Shown in pieces: positions 8,403 to 15,887 of a stretch of DNA of 40,238 nt. The position numbers were made by a program, and so were the translations under genes. Source of the DNA: an uncultured Eubacteriales bacterium (lineage in GTDB: Bacteria > Bacillota > Clostridia > Oscillospirales > Oscillospiraceae); the NCBI GenBank assembly GCA_900317855.1, contig ONIG01000019.1, positions 1 to 40,238 on the forward strand. Direction: 5' to 3'. The notes under the pieces were generated by a model. It saw only the letters and a list, made by a program, of their open reading frames with translations, made no database searches and had not been told where the DNA came from. The number at the start of each line of letters is the position of its first letter. Position 1 is the first letter of the stretch.

Positions 8403-10454
8403 TCAGCCGGCGTCGGCATCGTCGCCGGTATCCTGCGACTGGCCGGAGAAATTGCCGAAAATGCCGGTCGGCGCGCCGATGGTCGGCGTCGGGAAGCTCT
8501 TGGTCGGCAGGTCCTTATGGATCGGGTCCATGACGAGCTTCCAGATCTGGGCGGCGGGGTTGCCGGAGAAGTTCATATACTCGGGCATGTCGTAGCCGGT
8601 CCAGACGGCGGCCACATAGTACGGCGTGAAGCCGACGAACCAGCGGTCGCAGTTATTGGTGGTCGTACCGGTCTTGCCGCCGACGGGCATGCCGGTCAGG
8701 CGGGCCTCGGTGCCGGTGCCGCTGTTGACGGCGTTGCAGAGCATATCGGCCATGTTCCACGCGGTGTTGGCCTTGAAGGCCACGATCGTGCGCGCGGGGT
8801 TTTCGAGCACGACCTCGCCGCTGGAATCCTTGACATACGAATACGTGCGGCCGTAGGTGAACACGCCGTCGTTGACGAAGGCGGAGTACGCCTGCGTCAT
8901 CTCGCGGACGGTGATGCCGTGGGTGAGCTGGCCGAGGGCGAGCGGCGCGTAGTCGCAGTCGGACTCGGCAAGGCTCGTGACGCCGAGCTTGTCCTTGAGG
9001 AACTCATACGACGCGCGCGGCGTGAGCTTGTCGAGGATCTGCGCCGAGACGGTGTTGAGCGAGCGCTGCAGCGCCTCGCGGATGGTGATGACGCCGTAGT
9101 TGCCGCCGCCGGAGTTTTTCGGATACCAGCTCGTGCCGGAGAGCTTGATGTCCGCCGCATCGTTGACCTGCGTGTACTGCGTGATGAGGCCGAGCTCCAT
9201 GGCCGGGCCGTAGGTCGCGATCGGCTTGATGGACGATCCGGGCGGGCGCTTGGACTGCGTGGCCCGGTTCGTGCCGAAGTTGATGGTCTTTTTGCCGGTG
9301 CCGCCGGACATGCCCTTGATCTCACCGGTGTAGGGGTCCATGATGACGATGGCGGACTCGAACTGCTGGCCGGAGGCCGACGGGCGCTGCGGCATGTTGT
9401 CGAGGTCGGTATAAACATCGTCGATCGCCTGCTGGATGCTCGCGTCATAGCAGGAATAGACCTGATAGCCGCCGGAATAGAGCAGCGTGCGCGCCGTGTC
9501 GCGGCTGACGCCCTTCTGCTCGACGAGGTCGTTGAGCACGTCGTTGATAACGGCCTCGGCATAGTAGCTGTAGATGGTCTGGGTGCTCTCTTCGGACTCG
9601 CTGCGCACGAACACGAGCTCCTGCGCCATGGCCTCGTCGTACTGCTCCTTCGAGATATAGCCCTGCTCGTACATCTGCTTGAGGATGGTCTCCTGCCGGG
9701 CCTTATTGTTCTCGCGGCTGATGAAGGGGTCGTACTTCGAGGGGTTGTTCGTGATGCCGATGATGCTCGCGCACTCGGCGAGCGTGAGGTCCTTCGGCTC
9801 CTTGCCGAAGTAGGTCTCGGCGGCGGTGTAGACGCCGTTGCACCCCTCGCCGAAGTAGACGATGTTCAGGTACCACTCCATGATTTCTTCCTTATCATAG
9901 GACTTCTCGAATTCGAGCGCCTGGAAGATCTCGAGCAGCTTGCGCTGCACGGTGATATCGTCCTGCTTGGTGAGGTTTTTGATGAGCTGCTGCGTGATGG
10001 TCGAGCCGCCGAAGTCGTTTTTCATCGACAGGAACATGTTGATGAACGCGCCGGTCGTGCGGTACCAGTCCACGCCCTTGTGCTTGTAAAAGCGCTTGTC
10101 CTCGATGGCGACGGCCGCGTGCTCCATGTCCTTGGGGATGTCGGCATAGTCGATCCAGACGCGGTTTTCCGTGCTCGAGAGGTTCGTGAGGTTCTGCCAG
10201 TTGCCGTCGGCGTCCTCATACAAAATCGAGCTCGAGAGCGAGACCGTAAAGTCCGAGAGCTGCACGTCGAGGTCCGTGGACAGGCAGTTTTTCACATAGT
10301 ACGCGAAGATGCACAAAAACAGCAGCCCCGTGACGAGCACGATCAGCAGGATCGTGCCGAGCACGCGCAGGATCGCCCCCGCGACGCTCACGGTCGCATC
10401 CGCAGCCCGGGCCGCGCGCGGGGCGGATGATGATGGTTTCGGTCGTTTTGCCAT
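8403..10454 (-). CDS. Class A penicillin-binding protein (PBP1-type)
   Basis: The 683-residue bifunctional peptidoglycan synthase has a basic cytoplasmic start, one membrane anchor (about 21-53), and a GT51 glycosyltransferase domain with catalytic E118 in EDKRFYKH plus GGSTITQQLIKN (149-160). The transpeptidase domain has the serine motif S407-S-I-K410, S465-L-N467 and K594-T-G596. It polymerises lipid II and cross-links stems outside the membrane. The start chosen (MAKRPK) is 12 bp after GGAGGT; the upstream in-frame Met contains that site and is less likely. The gene stands alone. The C-terminus is short and lacks PASTA or fibronectin repeats. Confidence 0.95.
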   Translation of the reverse strand: MAKRPKPSSSAPRAARAADATVSVAGAILRVLGTILLIVLVTGLLFLCIFAYYVKNCLSTDLDVQLSDFTVSLSSSILYEDADGNWQNLTNLSSTENRVWIDYADIPKDMEHAAVAIEDKRFYKHKGVDWYRTTGAFINMFLSMKNDFGGSTITQQLIKNLTKQDDITVQRKLLEIFQALEFEKSYDKEEIMEWYLNIVYFGEGCNGVYTAAETYFGKEPKDLTLAECASIIGITNNPSKYDPFISRENNKARQETILKQMYEQGYISKEQYDEAMAQELVFVRSESEESTQTIYSYYAEAVINDVLNDLVEQKGVSRDTARTLLYSGGYQVYSCYDASIQQAIDDVYTDLDNMPQRPSASGQQFESAIVIMDPYTGEIKGMSGGTGKKTINFGTNRATQSKRPPGSSIKPIATYGPAMELGLITQYTQVNDAADIKLSGTSWYPKNSGGGNYGVITIREALQRSLNTVSAQILDKLTPRASYEFLKDKLGVTSLAESDCDYAPLALGQLTHGITVREMTQAYSAFVNDGVFTYGRTYSYVKDSSGEVVLENPARTIVAFKANTAWNMADMLCNAVNSGTGTEARLTGMPVGGKTGTTTNNCDRWFVGFTPYYVAAVWTGYDMPEYMNFSGNPAAQIWKLVMDPIHKDLPTKSFPTPTIGAPTGIFGNFSGQSQDTGDDADAG

Positions 10455-10538
10455 AGGCAGTGACGCACCTCCCTGATGATACACATTATCGGGTCAAAAA
10501 CCCGGTCGATATTCAGCGCATAAAAACGGTTAAATGAT

Positions 10539-10558
10539 ATTATAACACACGCTGTCAA
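10539..10558 (-). promoter_or_regulatory. -10 region upstream of the class A PBP gene
   Basis: An extended -10, TGTTATAAT on the minus strand (TATAAT at 10539-10544), lies 85 bp before the start. A TTGACA at 10553-10558 is only 8 bp away and so cannot be its -35. Confidence 0.5.
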
Positions 10559-10645
10559 CCGGGGATAGTCTTTCGCGCATTTTTGTCCGGCGGGTATGAA
10601 ATGCGCGCGCGTTGGACAAACTTTCCGGTGAAAGGAGCGAGGCAT

Positions 10646-10969
10646 ATGAAACGAACGCTGGCACTGACGGTCGTGACGGCGCTGTGCGCCGTGTCGCCGT
10701 TCGTCGCGGGGGCGGCGATGTCCTCCCTGCAGCAGCCGGGCGCGGACGCGCCGGCCACGTCCTACGACGGCGCGCAGGCGGAATATATCCTGCGGGATTA
10801 CGAGGGCTACGTGAGCGTGTTCGCCTCCGACGCCGACCGCAAACCCCTGCAGGTGACCGGCATCGAGGTCGCCGGGCTGCGCCGCGCCGACCAGGAGCTG
10901 CTGCGCGGCGGCATCACCGTCGGCAGTCAGGAGCAGCTTTTGCTGCTGCTGGAGGATCTGGGGTCGTAA
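10646..10969 (+). CDS. BofC C-terminal-domain-like exported protein
   Basis: This 107-residue protein has an N-terminal signal or anchor (about 1-24, MKRTLALTVV...AGAA). It is followed by a single domain YILRDYEGYVSVF...GIEVAGLRRADQELLRGGITVGSQEQLLLLLEDLGS in outline, which matches the short BofC-type C-terminal domain common in spore-forming Clostridia. In Bacillus, BofC acts in the forespore-mother cell space on SpoIVB signalling; whether this short version does so is not known. The start at 10646 follows AAAGGAG. The next gene begins 71 bp downstream behind its own promoter. Confidence 0.75.
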   Translation: MKRTLALTVVTALCAVSPFVAGAAMSSLQQPGADAPATSYDGAQAEYILRDYEGYVSVFASDADRKPLQVTGIEVAGLRRADQELLRGGITVGSQEQLLLLLEDLGS

Positions 10970-10975
10970 AAGGAC

Positions 10976-11004
10976 TTGATTTTACACGCCGGATGGGGTA
11001 CACT
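10976..11004 (+). promoter_or_regulatory. Promoter of the DUF1292 gene
   Basis: TTGATT (10976-10981) and TACACT (10999-11004) are 17 bp apart, 36 bp upstream of the start. Confidence 0.6.
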
Positions 11005-11040
11005 GAAACCAGAAAACGATCACGACTGGAGGATACCCCG

Positions 11041-11343
11041 ATGAGTGAAGCATTCGGCAGCGATTATCTGACGATCGAGGACGAGGAAGGCAACGAGTTC
11101 GAGCTGGAAATTCTCAACGAGTTTGAGCTCGACGGTCAGGACTATCTCGCGGCGCTCCCCGCCGACATGGACGAGGACGACCCCGATTTCGGCATCATCC
11201 TGCTCAAGATCATGGAGGAAAACGGCGAGGAGCTCTTCGGCTCCATCGACGATGACGACGAGCTGGACAAGGTGTACAATTATTATATGGAAGAGATCTT
11301 CGCCGACGAGGACGAGGATTCTGACGGCGGCGCGGAGGAATAA
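11041..11343 (+). CDS. DUF1292 family acidic protein
   Basis: This 100-residue, very acidic protein has the conserved start DYLTIEDEEGNEFELEIL and the LDGQDYLAALP segment of the DUF1292 (YrzB-like) family. It is soluble and has no catalytic motif. In many Bacillota it sits near yrrK/ruvX and alaS, which are not present here. The start follows GGAGGATACCCC. The function of the family is unknown. A probable 6S RNA gene starts about 30 bp downstream of the stop. Confidence 0.9.
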   Translation: MSEAFGSDYLTIEDEEGNEFELEILNEFELDGQDYLAALPADMDEDDPDFGIILLKIMEENGEELFGSIDDDDELDKVYNYYMEEIFADEDEDSDGGAEE

Positions 11344-11371
11344 GTTCCCGCGCGGCGCATAGCATAGGAAT

Positions 11372-11615
11372 AAGTCCTGCTGTGTGCGTGGAGCACGATC
11401 GGGTGCTCGGAGCCCATTTAAACCCACATCTCTGATAAGGGATGCCAGAACTTCCGCTGCGGATTGCAGGCCTCCCGGCCGGCTGAAAGATGCCGGTTGG
11501 ACGTTGGAAGCAGAGAAACAGCAGAGAGGCGACCCACCTGCCTTCTTGTGCAGGTTGTAACTGGGCTCACACGGCATTGGCGGGCTGGCCGGCAGCGAAA
11601 GCTGCCGGCTTTTTT
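11372..11615 (+). ncRNA. ssrS: Probable 6S RNA
   Basis: The transcript would begin AAGTCCTGCTGTGTG, similar to the start of Bacillus 6S-1 RNA. That end pairs with CACACGGCA and GGGCT at 11569-11586 to form a closing stem. Next, GAGCCCA pairs with TGGGCTC across an open central region that holds small hairpins (GAGCAC/GTGCTC, CATCTCT/AGGGATG, ACCTGC/GCAGGT), as in the 6S central bubble. An apical stem lies at CCGGC/GCCGG. The RNA ends at a perfect terminator (11588-11615). 6S RNA binds the housekeeping RNA polymerase and damps transcription in stationary phase. The call rests on hand folding and resemblance, not on a covariance search. Confidence 0.65.
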
Positions 11616-11636
11616 CTTGTCTTTGACAAGAAAAAA
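11588..11636 (+). terminator. Terminator of the 6S-like RNA, with a second palindrome
   Basis: The stem GCCGGCAGC/GCTGCCGGC with a GAAA loop is followed by six T. The T run is itself the left arm of a second perfect hairpin, TTTTTTCTTGTC/GACAAGAAAAAA (11610-11636). Confidence 0.85.
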
Positions 11637-11650
11637 GCCAGATCTTATCC

Positions 11651-11682
11651 AAGGCGGGCCTTGCCCCCTCGGGCTCCCCTGC
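11651..11682 (+). repeat. GAGGCGGGCC repeat unit, copy 2
   Basis: AAGGCGGGCCTTGCCCCCTC and then GGGCTCCCCTGC match the units at 5438, 17661 and 24421. Here the unit precedes, rather than follows, the MITE-like element. Confidence 0.75.
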
Positions 11683-11744
11683 GGCTCAAAAGCTTCGAGA
11701 ACAGCGACACCGGTCGTGCGCCGTGTGCCCGCCCCGCGGCCCTT

Positions 11745-11884
11745 GGCTCCCTTGTGGAAAGGGAGCTGTCAGCCGTCAGGCTGACTGAGGGATTGATACG
11801 TAAAATCTCGCACCAAAGCCGGTATCTGCAGCCCCTCCGTCACGGCGCAAAGCGCCGCGCCACCTCCCCTTACACAGGGGAGGC
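11745..11884 (+). repeat. MITE-like dispersed element, copy A
   Basis: About 140 bp with imperfect terminal inverted repeats: GGCTCCCTTGTG at the left, CACAGGGGAGGC at the right. It contains CAGCCGTCAGGCTGACTGAGGGATTG in outline and a GGTATCTGCA...CCCTCCGTC segment that mirrors the left half. Copies B (17504-17649) and C (24458-24613, inverted) are clearly homologous. No protein is encoded. It fills most of the 11637-11975 spacer. Confidence 0.85.
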
Positions 11885-11975
11885 ATTGGCAGCCATTCCG
11901 GTCATGCGTCTCTCATCTGACGGGCACAACAGATGCACACCCGAAGTGCAGCCGCCGAAAAACCGGCACAATGCA

Positions 11976-12017
11976 TTGACAAGCCCCGCCGCCGGGGCTT
12001 ATCATAACCCCGGCGGC
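11976..12017 (+). promoter_or_regulatory. Promoter of threonine aldolase with nested inverted repeats
   Basis: TTGACA (11976-11981) and TATCAT (12000-12005) are 18 bp apart. The spacer is a perfect inverted repeat AAGCCCC-GCCGCC-GGGGCTT (11981-12000). A second perfect repeat, GCCGCCGGGG/CCCCGGCGGC (11988-11997 with 12008-12017), is centred on the -10 box. These may be operators. Confidence 0.65.
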
Positions 12018-12061
12018 ACGCACAGCGTGCCGAATTTTGTCCGAACGAAAGGAAATCCGCC

Positions 12062-13108
12062 ATGCTCCGCTTCCAGAACGATTACTCCGAGGGCGCCCAC
12101 CCGAACGTGCTGCGTGCCCTGTGCGACACGAACCTCTGCGCCACACCGGGCTACGGGCTCGACGACGACTGCCGCCGCGCGGCCGATGCCATCCGTGCCC
12201 GCTTTGCCTGCCCGGATGCCGACGTGCACTTTCTCGTCGGCGGCACGCAGACGAACCAGCTCGCCGCGGCCGCCTTTCTCCGCCCGTGGGAGGCCATGGT
12301 CGCGGCCGACACCGGCCACATCAACGTGCACGAGACCGGCGCCATCGAGGCCACCGGCCACAAGGTGATCGCCATGCCCGGCACGGACGGCAAGCTCACC
12401 CCCGCCGCCATCGCGGACGCCGCCGCACAGCACTGCGCCGCGCCGGGCGTGTACGACGAGCACATGGTGCTGCCGCGCATGGTGTACGTGTCCGACGCGA
12501 CGGAGCTCGGCACCGTCTACACGAAAGCGGAGCTGACCGCCCTGCGCGCGGCGTGCGACGCGCACGGCATATACCTGTATCTCGACGGTGCGCGGCTGGC
12601 GCAGGCGCTCACGGCCGCGGGCAATGACCTGCAGCCGGAGGATCTGCCGCGGCTGTGCGATGCGTTTTACATCGGCGGCACGAAAAACGGCCTGCTCTTC
12701 GGCGAGGCGATGGTCATCGTCAACGACGCGCTCAAGCCGGGCTTCCGCCGCGCGATGAAGCGCAACGGCGCCATGCTCGCCAAGGGCCGCCTGCTCGGCG
12801 TGCAGTTCGCCGCCGCAATGGCGCACGACCTCTGGCTCGACATGGGCCGCCACGCCGATGCACAGGCGCAGCGCATCGCCGCCGCGCTCACGGACCGCAA
12901 TGTGCCGATGTACGTGCCCTCGCCGACGAACCAGATCTTCCCCATCCTGTCGGACGCGCAGATCGCGCGGCTGCAGGAGCAGGTTGCGTTTTACACCAAC
13001 GCCCGCGTGGACGCCACGCACCAGGCCGTACGGTTCGTGACCTCGTGGGCCACGACAGACGCGCAGGTCGACGCGCTGCTGGCCGTGCTGGCGCAGGTGC
13101 TGGACTGA
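12062..13108 (+). CDS. ltaE: Low-specificity L-threonine aldolase
   Basis: The 348-residue fold-type I PLP enzyme splits threonine or allo-threonine into glycine and acetaldehyde. Visible family features are DNDYSEGAHP-like QNDYSEGAHP near the start, the VGGTQTNQLA motif (59-68), the cofactor aspartate in YLDGARLA (D175) and the Schiff-base lysine K208 in GGTKNGLLFGE. The length is typical. The start at 12062 follows AAAGGAAA. It is monocistronic between a repeat block and a bidirectional terminator. Its promoter contains two overlapping inverted repeats that may bind a regulator. Confidence 0.93.
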   Translation: MLRFQNDYSEGAHPNVLRALCDTNLCATPGYGLDDDCRRAADAIRARFACPDADVHFLVGGTQTNQLAAAAFLRPWEAMVAADTGHINVHETGAIEATGHKVIAMPGTDGKLTPAAIADAAAQHCAAPGVYDEHMVLPRMVYVSDATELGTVYTKAELTALRAACDAHGIYLYLDGARLAQALTAAGNDLQPEDLPRLCDAFYIGGTKNGLLFGEAMVIVNDALKPGFRRAMKRNGAMLAKGRLLGVQFAAAMAHDLWLDMGRHADAQAQRIAAALTDRNVPMYVPSPTNQIFPILSDAQIARLQEQVAFYTNARVDATHQAVRFVTSWATTDAQVDALLAVLAQVLD

Positions 13109-13131
13109 CCGCACGACATCGGAATACGGAA

Positions 13132-13165
13132 ACACGCCCGACGCATCCGCGTCGGGCGTGTTTTC
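13132..13165. terminator. Bidirectional terminator between ltaE and rsmG
   Basis: A perfect 13-pair stem ACACGCCCGACGC/GCGTCGGGCGTGT with an ATCC loop is followed by TTT on the plus strand. It serves the convergent gene ends at 13108 and 13170. Confidence 0.85.
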
Positions 13166-13169
13166 AACT

Positions 13170-13868
13170 TTACAAATGTTCCTTCTGCATCTTCGCCCAG
13201 CGGCGGGGATACTTCGGCGGCGTGGGCGCCGTCTTGCGGATGACGACGACGCTGTGCGTCACGTCCGTGCCGGGGATGGTGTAGCGCACCGTGCGCTCAT
13301 ACGTGCCGCCGAGCTTGCCGATGGCGCTGCGCGCCTCGTCGAGCTCCTCGGCGCAGTCCGGCCCCTTCATGGCGAGGAACACCCCGCCCGTGCGCACGAA
13401 CGGCAGGCACAGCTCGCACAGCAGGTACAGCCGCGCGACCGCGCGCGAGACCGCCGCGTCGAACTGCCCGCGCAGCTCCGGCGCCTCCTCGGCGCGCGCG
13501 TGCAGGCACGTCACATCCGTGAGGCCGGTAGCAACGCAGACGTCGCCGAGAAAGCGCACGCGCTTATCGAGACTGTCGAGCAGCGTGAGCGAAATGTCCG
13601 GCTGCGCGATCTTCAGCGGCAGACCGGGAAAGCCCGCGCCGGTGCCGACGTCGATGACCGACTTGCCGGCAAGCGGCTCGACCGTCAGCAGGGCGGCCGA
13701 GTCGAGAAAATGCAGCTGTGCCACGTCCGTCTCGCCGTGGATGGCCGTCAGGTTCATGACCTTGCTGCGCTCGTCGAGCAGCGTGTAATATGTCTGAAAA
13801 CGGGCCAGCGCCGCCGCGTCGAGCGGCAGGCCCAGCGCGGCAAAGCCCGCGCGCAGAAGTTCGTCCAT
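13170..13868 (-). CDS. rsmG: 16S rRNA (guanine-527 N7)-methyltransferase
   Basis: The 232-residue RsmG/GidB protein methylates G527 of 16S rRNA with S-adenosylmethionine. It shows the NLTAI segment (39-43), the HFLDSAAL segment and the SAM-binding motif VIDVGTGAGFPGLPLKI (71-87), followed by LLDSLDKRVRFL. The ATG at 13868 lies 5 bp after GGAGG; a TTG twelve bases upstream would overlap that site. The gene is often near oriC with gidA, noc and parAB, but none of these is here. A terminator shared with ltaE lies at its 3-prime end. Confidence 0.96.
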   Translation of the reverse strand: MDELLRAGFAALGLPLDAAALARFQTYYTLLDERSKVMNLTAIHGETDVAQLHFLDSAALLTVEPLAGKSVIDVGTGAGFPGLPLKIAQPDISLTLLDSLDKRVRFLGDVCVATGLTDVTCLHARAEEAPELRGQFDAAVSRAVARLYLLCELCLPFVRTGGVFLAMKGPDCAEELDEARSAIGKLGGTYERTVRYTIPGTDVTHSVVVIRKTAPTPPKYPRRWAKMQKEHL

Positions 13869-14007
13869 GCTTGCCTCCAAAAATGATCGGTTGCGGCCAT
13901 CTTATCACATTCTCCGGCGCGCGTCCAGTCCCGGGCGGGTGCGGGTGAGCAGGCACGCCGGGTAAAGCAGACCTCTTCCGCCGCATCCGCTTCGCTGCGC
14001 TCAGCAC

Positions 14008-14047
14008 CTTCTCGGCAGGGAGAAGGCTTGGCGCCGGTCGAGCATGC
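14008..14047. repeat. Short dispersed hairpin repeat, copy 1
   Basis: CCTTCTCGGCAGGGAGAAGG followed by CTTGGCGCCGGTCGAGC resembles 24667-24715 (CCTTCCCCTTGCGGGGAAGG, then CTTTGGC and CCCGGTCGAGC). Both are intergenic hairpins with a common tail. The homology is partial. Confidence 0.5.
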
Positions 14048-14087
14048 ACGGTAACGGGATCACCATGGCGCGTAACGGCACAAAAGA

Positions 14088-14115
14088 CCGCCCGCACGGG
14101 TCTCCGTGCGGGCGG
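14088..14115 (-). terminator. Terminator of the SleB-like gene
   Basis: The perfect 12-pair stem CCGCCCGCACGG/CCGTGCGGGCGG is followed on the minus strand by TCTTTTG, 20 bp past the stop codon. Confidence 0.8.
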
Positions 14116-14135
14116 GAACACTGCCTGTGCAGCTA

Positions 14136-15185
14136 TTATGCGTAAAAGACGTGGTCGCCGATCGTGGCCGTGTAGGTCAGGCGGCTGTTGAACCACGAGG
14201 CATTGCAGGCCGAGGGATTGATGAAATACAGGCTCTCGCCCACCGGGTCGTAGCCCTCAAAAGCGAGCTTCGCCGCGAGCTCGGCATCCTCGTCCGGCGT
14301 AAGGCTGATGCGCCCGTCGGCCGTGGGCGAAAACTGCGCCACGCCGCCGCGCCGGTCGAACACGACCTCCTTGACGCTGTTGGGGAAGCGCTCATCCGCC
14401 ACGCGGTTGAGCACGACATTGCCGACCGCGATCTGCCCGTCCATGGGCTGGTTGCCGGCCTCGGCATTGATGATGTGGCTGAGCCAGTAGACATCGCGCG
14501 CGCCGTAATAGCTCTCGCCGCTCTCGAGCAGCGCCTGCTCCGACGCATCGACACGCAGGCTGGTATTGTCCGCGCTGAACGCGGCCGTGACGCCGAAGAT
14601 CTTCTCCAGATCCGCCAGCGGCAGCACCACTTCCCCGTCGAGGGCATACACGCCGTCGGGCGCGTAGAAGCAGCGGCCGTTGGCCGTGTAATACGTCGCG
14701 CCGTAGGTCGCCGTGATATCCGCCCCGTCGACCGTGACGGTCTCGGTATCGCCGTCGGTGGCTGTGTCGCTCTCGAGGCCGAGCATCTCGGCGAACGCAT
14801 CCGCCGGGAGCCAGACCGCATCGCCGAGCACGTAGCAGTAGCCGCCGAAGCGGTCGTCCACGTACACGGGCGTGTAGTCGCAGGTGACGGTCTCGGTGTA
14901 GTCATCGGCATCCATGCCGACGGCGACCGTGCGCACGACCGGCGATGTCGCCTGCGCGGCGGCCTGCACCGCCAGCTTCTCGTCGCGCTCGGGCGCAGCC
15001 AGGGACGCGTCCCCGCTCACGACCGCCTTTGCCGCCAGCGCGCTGCCGTCCGGTCCGGCGGCCAGCGCCGAGTTTTCACCGGCGAGCCAGAAAAATCCGC
15101 ACAATAAGCCGCAAAGCAGGCAGACGATGCACATCAGCGACAGGCCCGACTTTACGGACAGGCCCGCTTTCTTGGTTCGATTCAT
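14136..15185 (-). CDS. SleB-like cell wall hydrolase
   Basis: This 349-residue protein has an N-terminal membrane anchor or signal (about 14-35). A middle region follows with two beta-rich segments resembling copper-amine-oxidase N-terminal-like domains (YVDDRFGGYCYVLGDAVWLP, VVLPLADLEKIFG). The C-terminal hydrolase_2/SleB domain (about 235-349) has SHIINAEAGNQP with the presumed catalytic glutamate, the VGNVVLNRV segment and a closing YFINPSACNASWF. SleB/CwlJ-type enzymes are lytic transglycosylases acting on spore cortex or cell wall. The start MNRTKK is 9 bp after AAGGAGG; a longer frame upstream has none. The amino-oxidase-like N-terminus is typical of clostridial versions. Confidence 0.88.
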   Translation of the reverse strand: MNRTKKAGLSVKSGLSLMCIVCLLCGLLCGFFWLAGENSALAAGPDGSALAAKAVVSGDASLAAPERDEKLAVQAAAQATSPVVRTVAVGMDADDYTETVTCDYTPVYVDDRFGGYCYVLGDAVWLPADAFAEMLGLESDTATDGDTETVTVDGADITATYGATYYTANGRCFYAPDGVYALDGEVVLPLADLEKIFGVTAAFSADNTSLRVDASEQALLESGESYYGARDVYWLSHIINAEAGNQPMDGQIAVGNVVLNRVADERFPNSVKEVVFDRRGGVAQFSPTADGRISLTPDEDAELAAKLAFEGYDPVGESLYFINPSACNASWFNSRLTYTATIGDHVFYA

Positions 15186-15255
15186 GACGTGCAGCCTCCT
15201 TTGCTGATTCATCACAGGGCATGCGGATTTCCATCCACGCGCCCCGTTACGGATA

Positions 15256-15284
15256 ATTATATTCATTTTTCAAACCGCACGCAA
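15256..15284 (-). promoter_or_regulatory. Promoter of the SleB-like gene
   Basis: On the minus strand TTGCGT (15279-15284) and TATAAT (15256-15261) are 17 bp apart, 70 bp upstream of the start. It sits at the edge of an AT-rich spacer. Confidence 0.65.
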
Positions 15285-15434
15285 TCGGCAAATTGCACAA
15301 AGCATGTTTTTAAGTTCTGAATAATATCCACAAAAAATTGCGCAAACTACAAAATATAGCGTTATGTGACGATATTCTACGCAAGAAATTGTGTTGTCTA
15401 CTTTGACTAAACGCGACGATTCGACGCAAAGTGA

Positions 15435-15481
15435 CGAAAATAAAAAGTTGCAAGTTCGCAAAAAATTCTTGCAAACTTGCA
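15435..15481 (-). terminator. Terminator of the TSCPD gene
   Basis: The inverted repeat TGCAAGTTCGCAA/TTGCAAACTTGCA (15449-15461 with 15469-15481, one mismatch) is followed on the minus strand by ACTTTTTATTTTC. It is 54 bp past the TSCPD stop codon. Confidence 0.7.
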
Positions 15482-15534
15482 TTATGTCAACTATTTTTAT
15501 TATTTGAAAGAATTATGTTAATCTTTTTCCCGCC

Positions 15535-15777
15535 TCACAACGCCTGACGCAGCGCCTTGGCGAGCTGGTCCGGGCAGGAGGTCGGCTTGCCGCCGCAGCG
15601 CACGCCCTCCATGCGCTCGATGGCCTGCTGCACCGGCATCCCCACCAGGAGCCGCGAAATGCCCTGCAGATTGCCGCTGCACCCCCCTTGCACCTCAACC
15701 TGGCGGATAATTCCGTCCTCCACCTCCACCCGGATCAGGCGGGAGCAGACACCTTTCGGCCGGTATGTGATCGTCAT
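15535..15777 (-). CDS. TSCPD domain protein (TIGR03905 type)
   Basis: The 80-residue protein has the family pattern: YRPKGVCSR near the start, VEVQGGCSGNLQGI in the middle and the C-terminal VRCGGKPTSCPDQLA. The TSCPD motif with its cysteines gives the family its name. The same domain closes class II ribonucleotide reductases and NrdJ-like proteins, where it may bind a metal or nucleic acid; the stand-alone form is of unknown function. The ATG at 15777 is 7 bp after AAGGAGG. It is divergent from spoIIP. Confidence 0.9.
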   Translation of the reverse strand: MTITYRPKGVCSRLIRVEVEDGIIRQVEVQGGCSGNLQGISRLLVGMPVQQAIERMEGVRCGGKPTSCPDQLAKALRQAL

Positions 15778-15827
15778 GACGACGCCTCCTTCAGAATTTT
15801 TCTGCTCCCAGTATAGCAGATGCGGTG

Positions 15828-15857
15828 ACATAATTCCACCCCCGAAACCATATATAT
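15828..15857 (+). promoter_or_regulatory. Possible SigE-type promoter of spoIIP
   Basis: ACATAAT (15828-15834) and CATATATA (15849-15856) are separated by 14 bp, as in mother-cell SigE promoters (-10 CATACA-T). This is suggested by the match and by the gene it precedes; no consensus SigA boxes are seen. Confidence 0.45.
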
Positions 15858-15887
15858 TGTGGAGAACTTAATCGGAGGTGAGCAGAT

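Larger units (their letters stand above)
15186..15534. other. AT-rich intergenic region
   Basis: About 350 bp, far richer in A+T than the surrounding genes. It holds the promoter of the SleB-like gene, the terminator of the TSCPD gene (15435-15481) and a middle part with repeated GTGACGA and ACGCAA words (15366-15440). A 70-codon frame on the minus strand (15270-15482) has no ribosome site and coincides with the terminator, so I do not call it a gene. Confidence 0.7.

Noticed and set aside
8340..10430. Plus-strand frame of 696 codons opposite the class A PBP
   Set aside because: Shadow frame with no recognisable motif; the PBP has all catalytic motifs.
15270..15482. 70-codon minus-strand frame in the AT-rich spacer
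   Set aside because: No ribosome site, begins inside a terminator hairpin and overlaps promoter boxes.
15500..15530. Possible dif (XerCD) site around TTATGTTAAT
   Set aside because: The right half resembles a XerD site but there is no matching left half at the required 6 bp spacing.
15186..15534. Possible replication origin, since rsmG is near and one TATCCACA word occurs
   Set aside because: Only one or two weak DnaA-box-like words and no dnaA, dnaN, gidA or parAB nearby.
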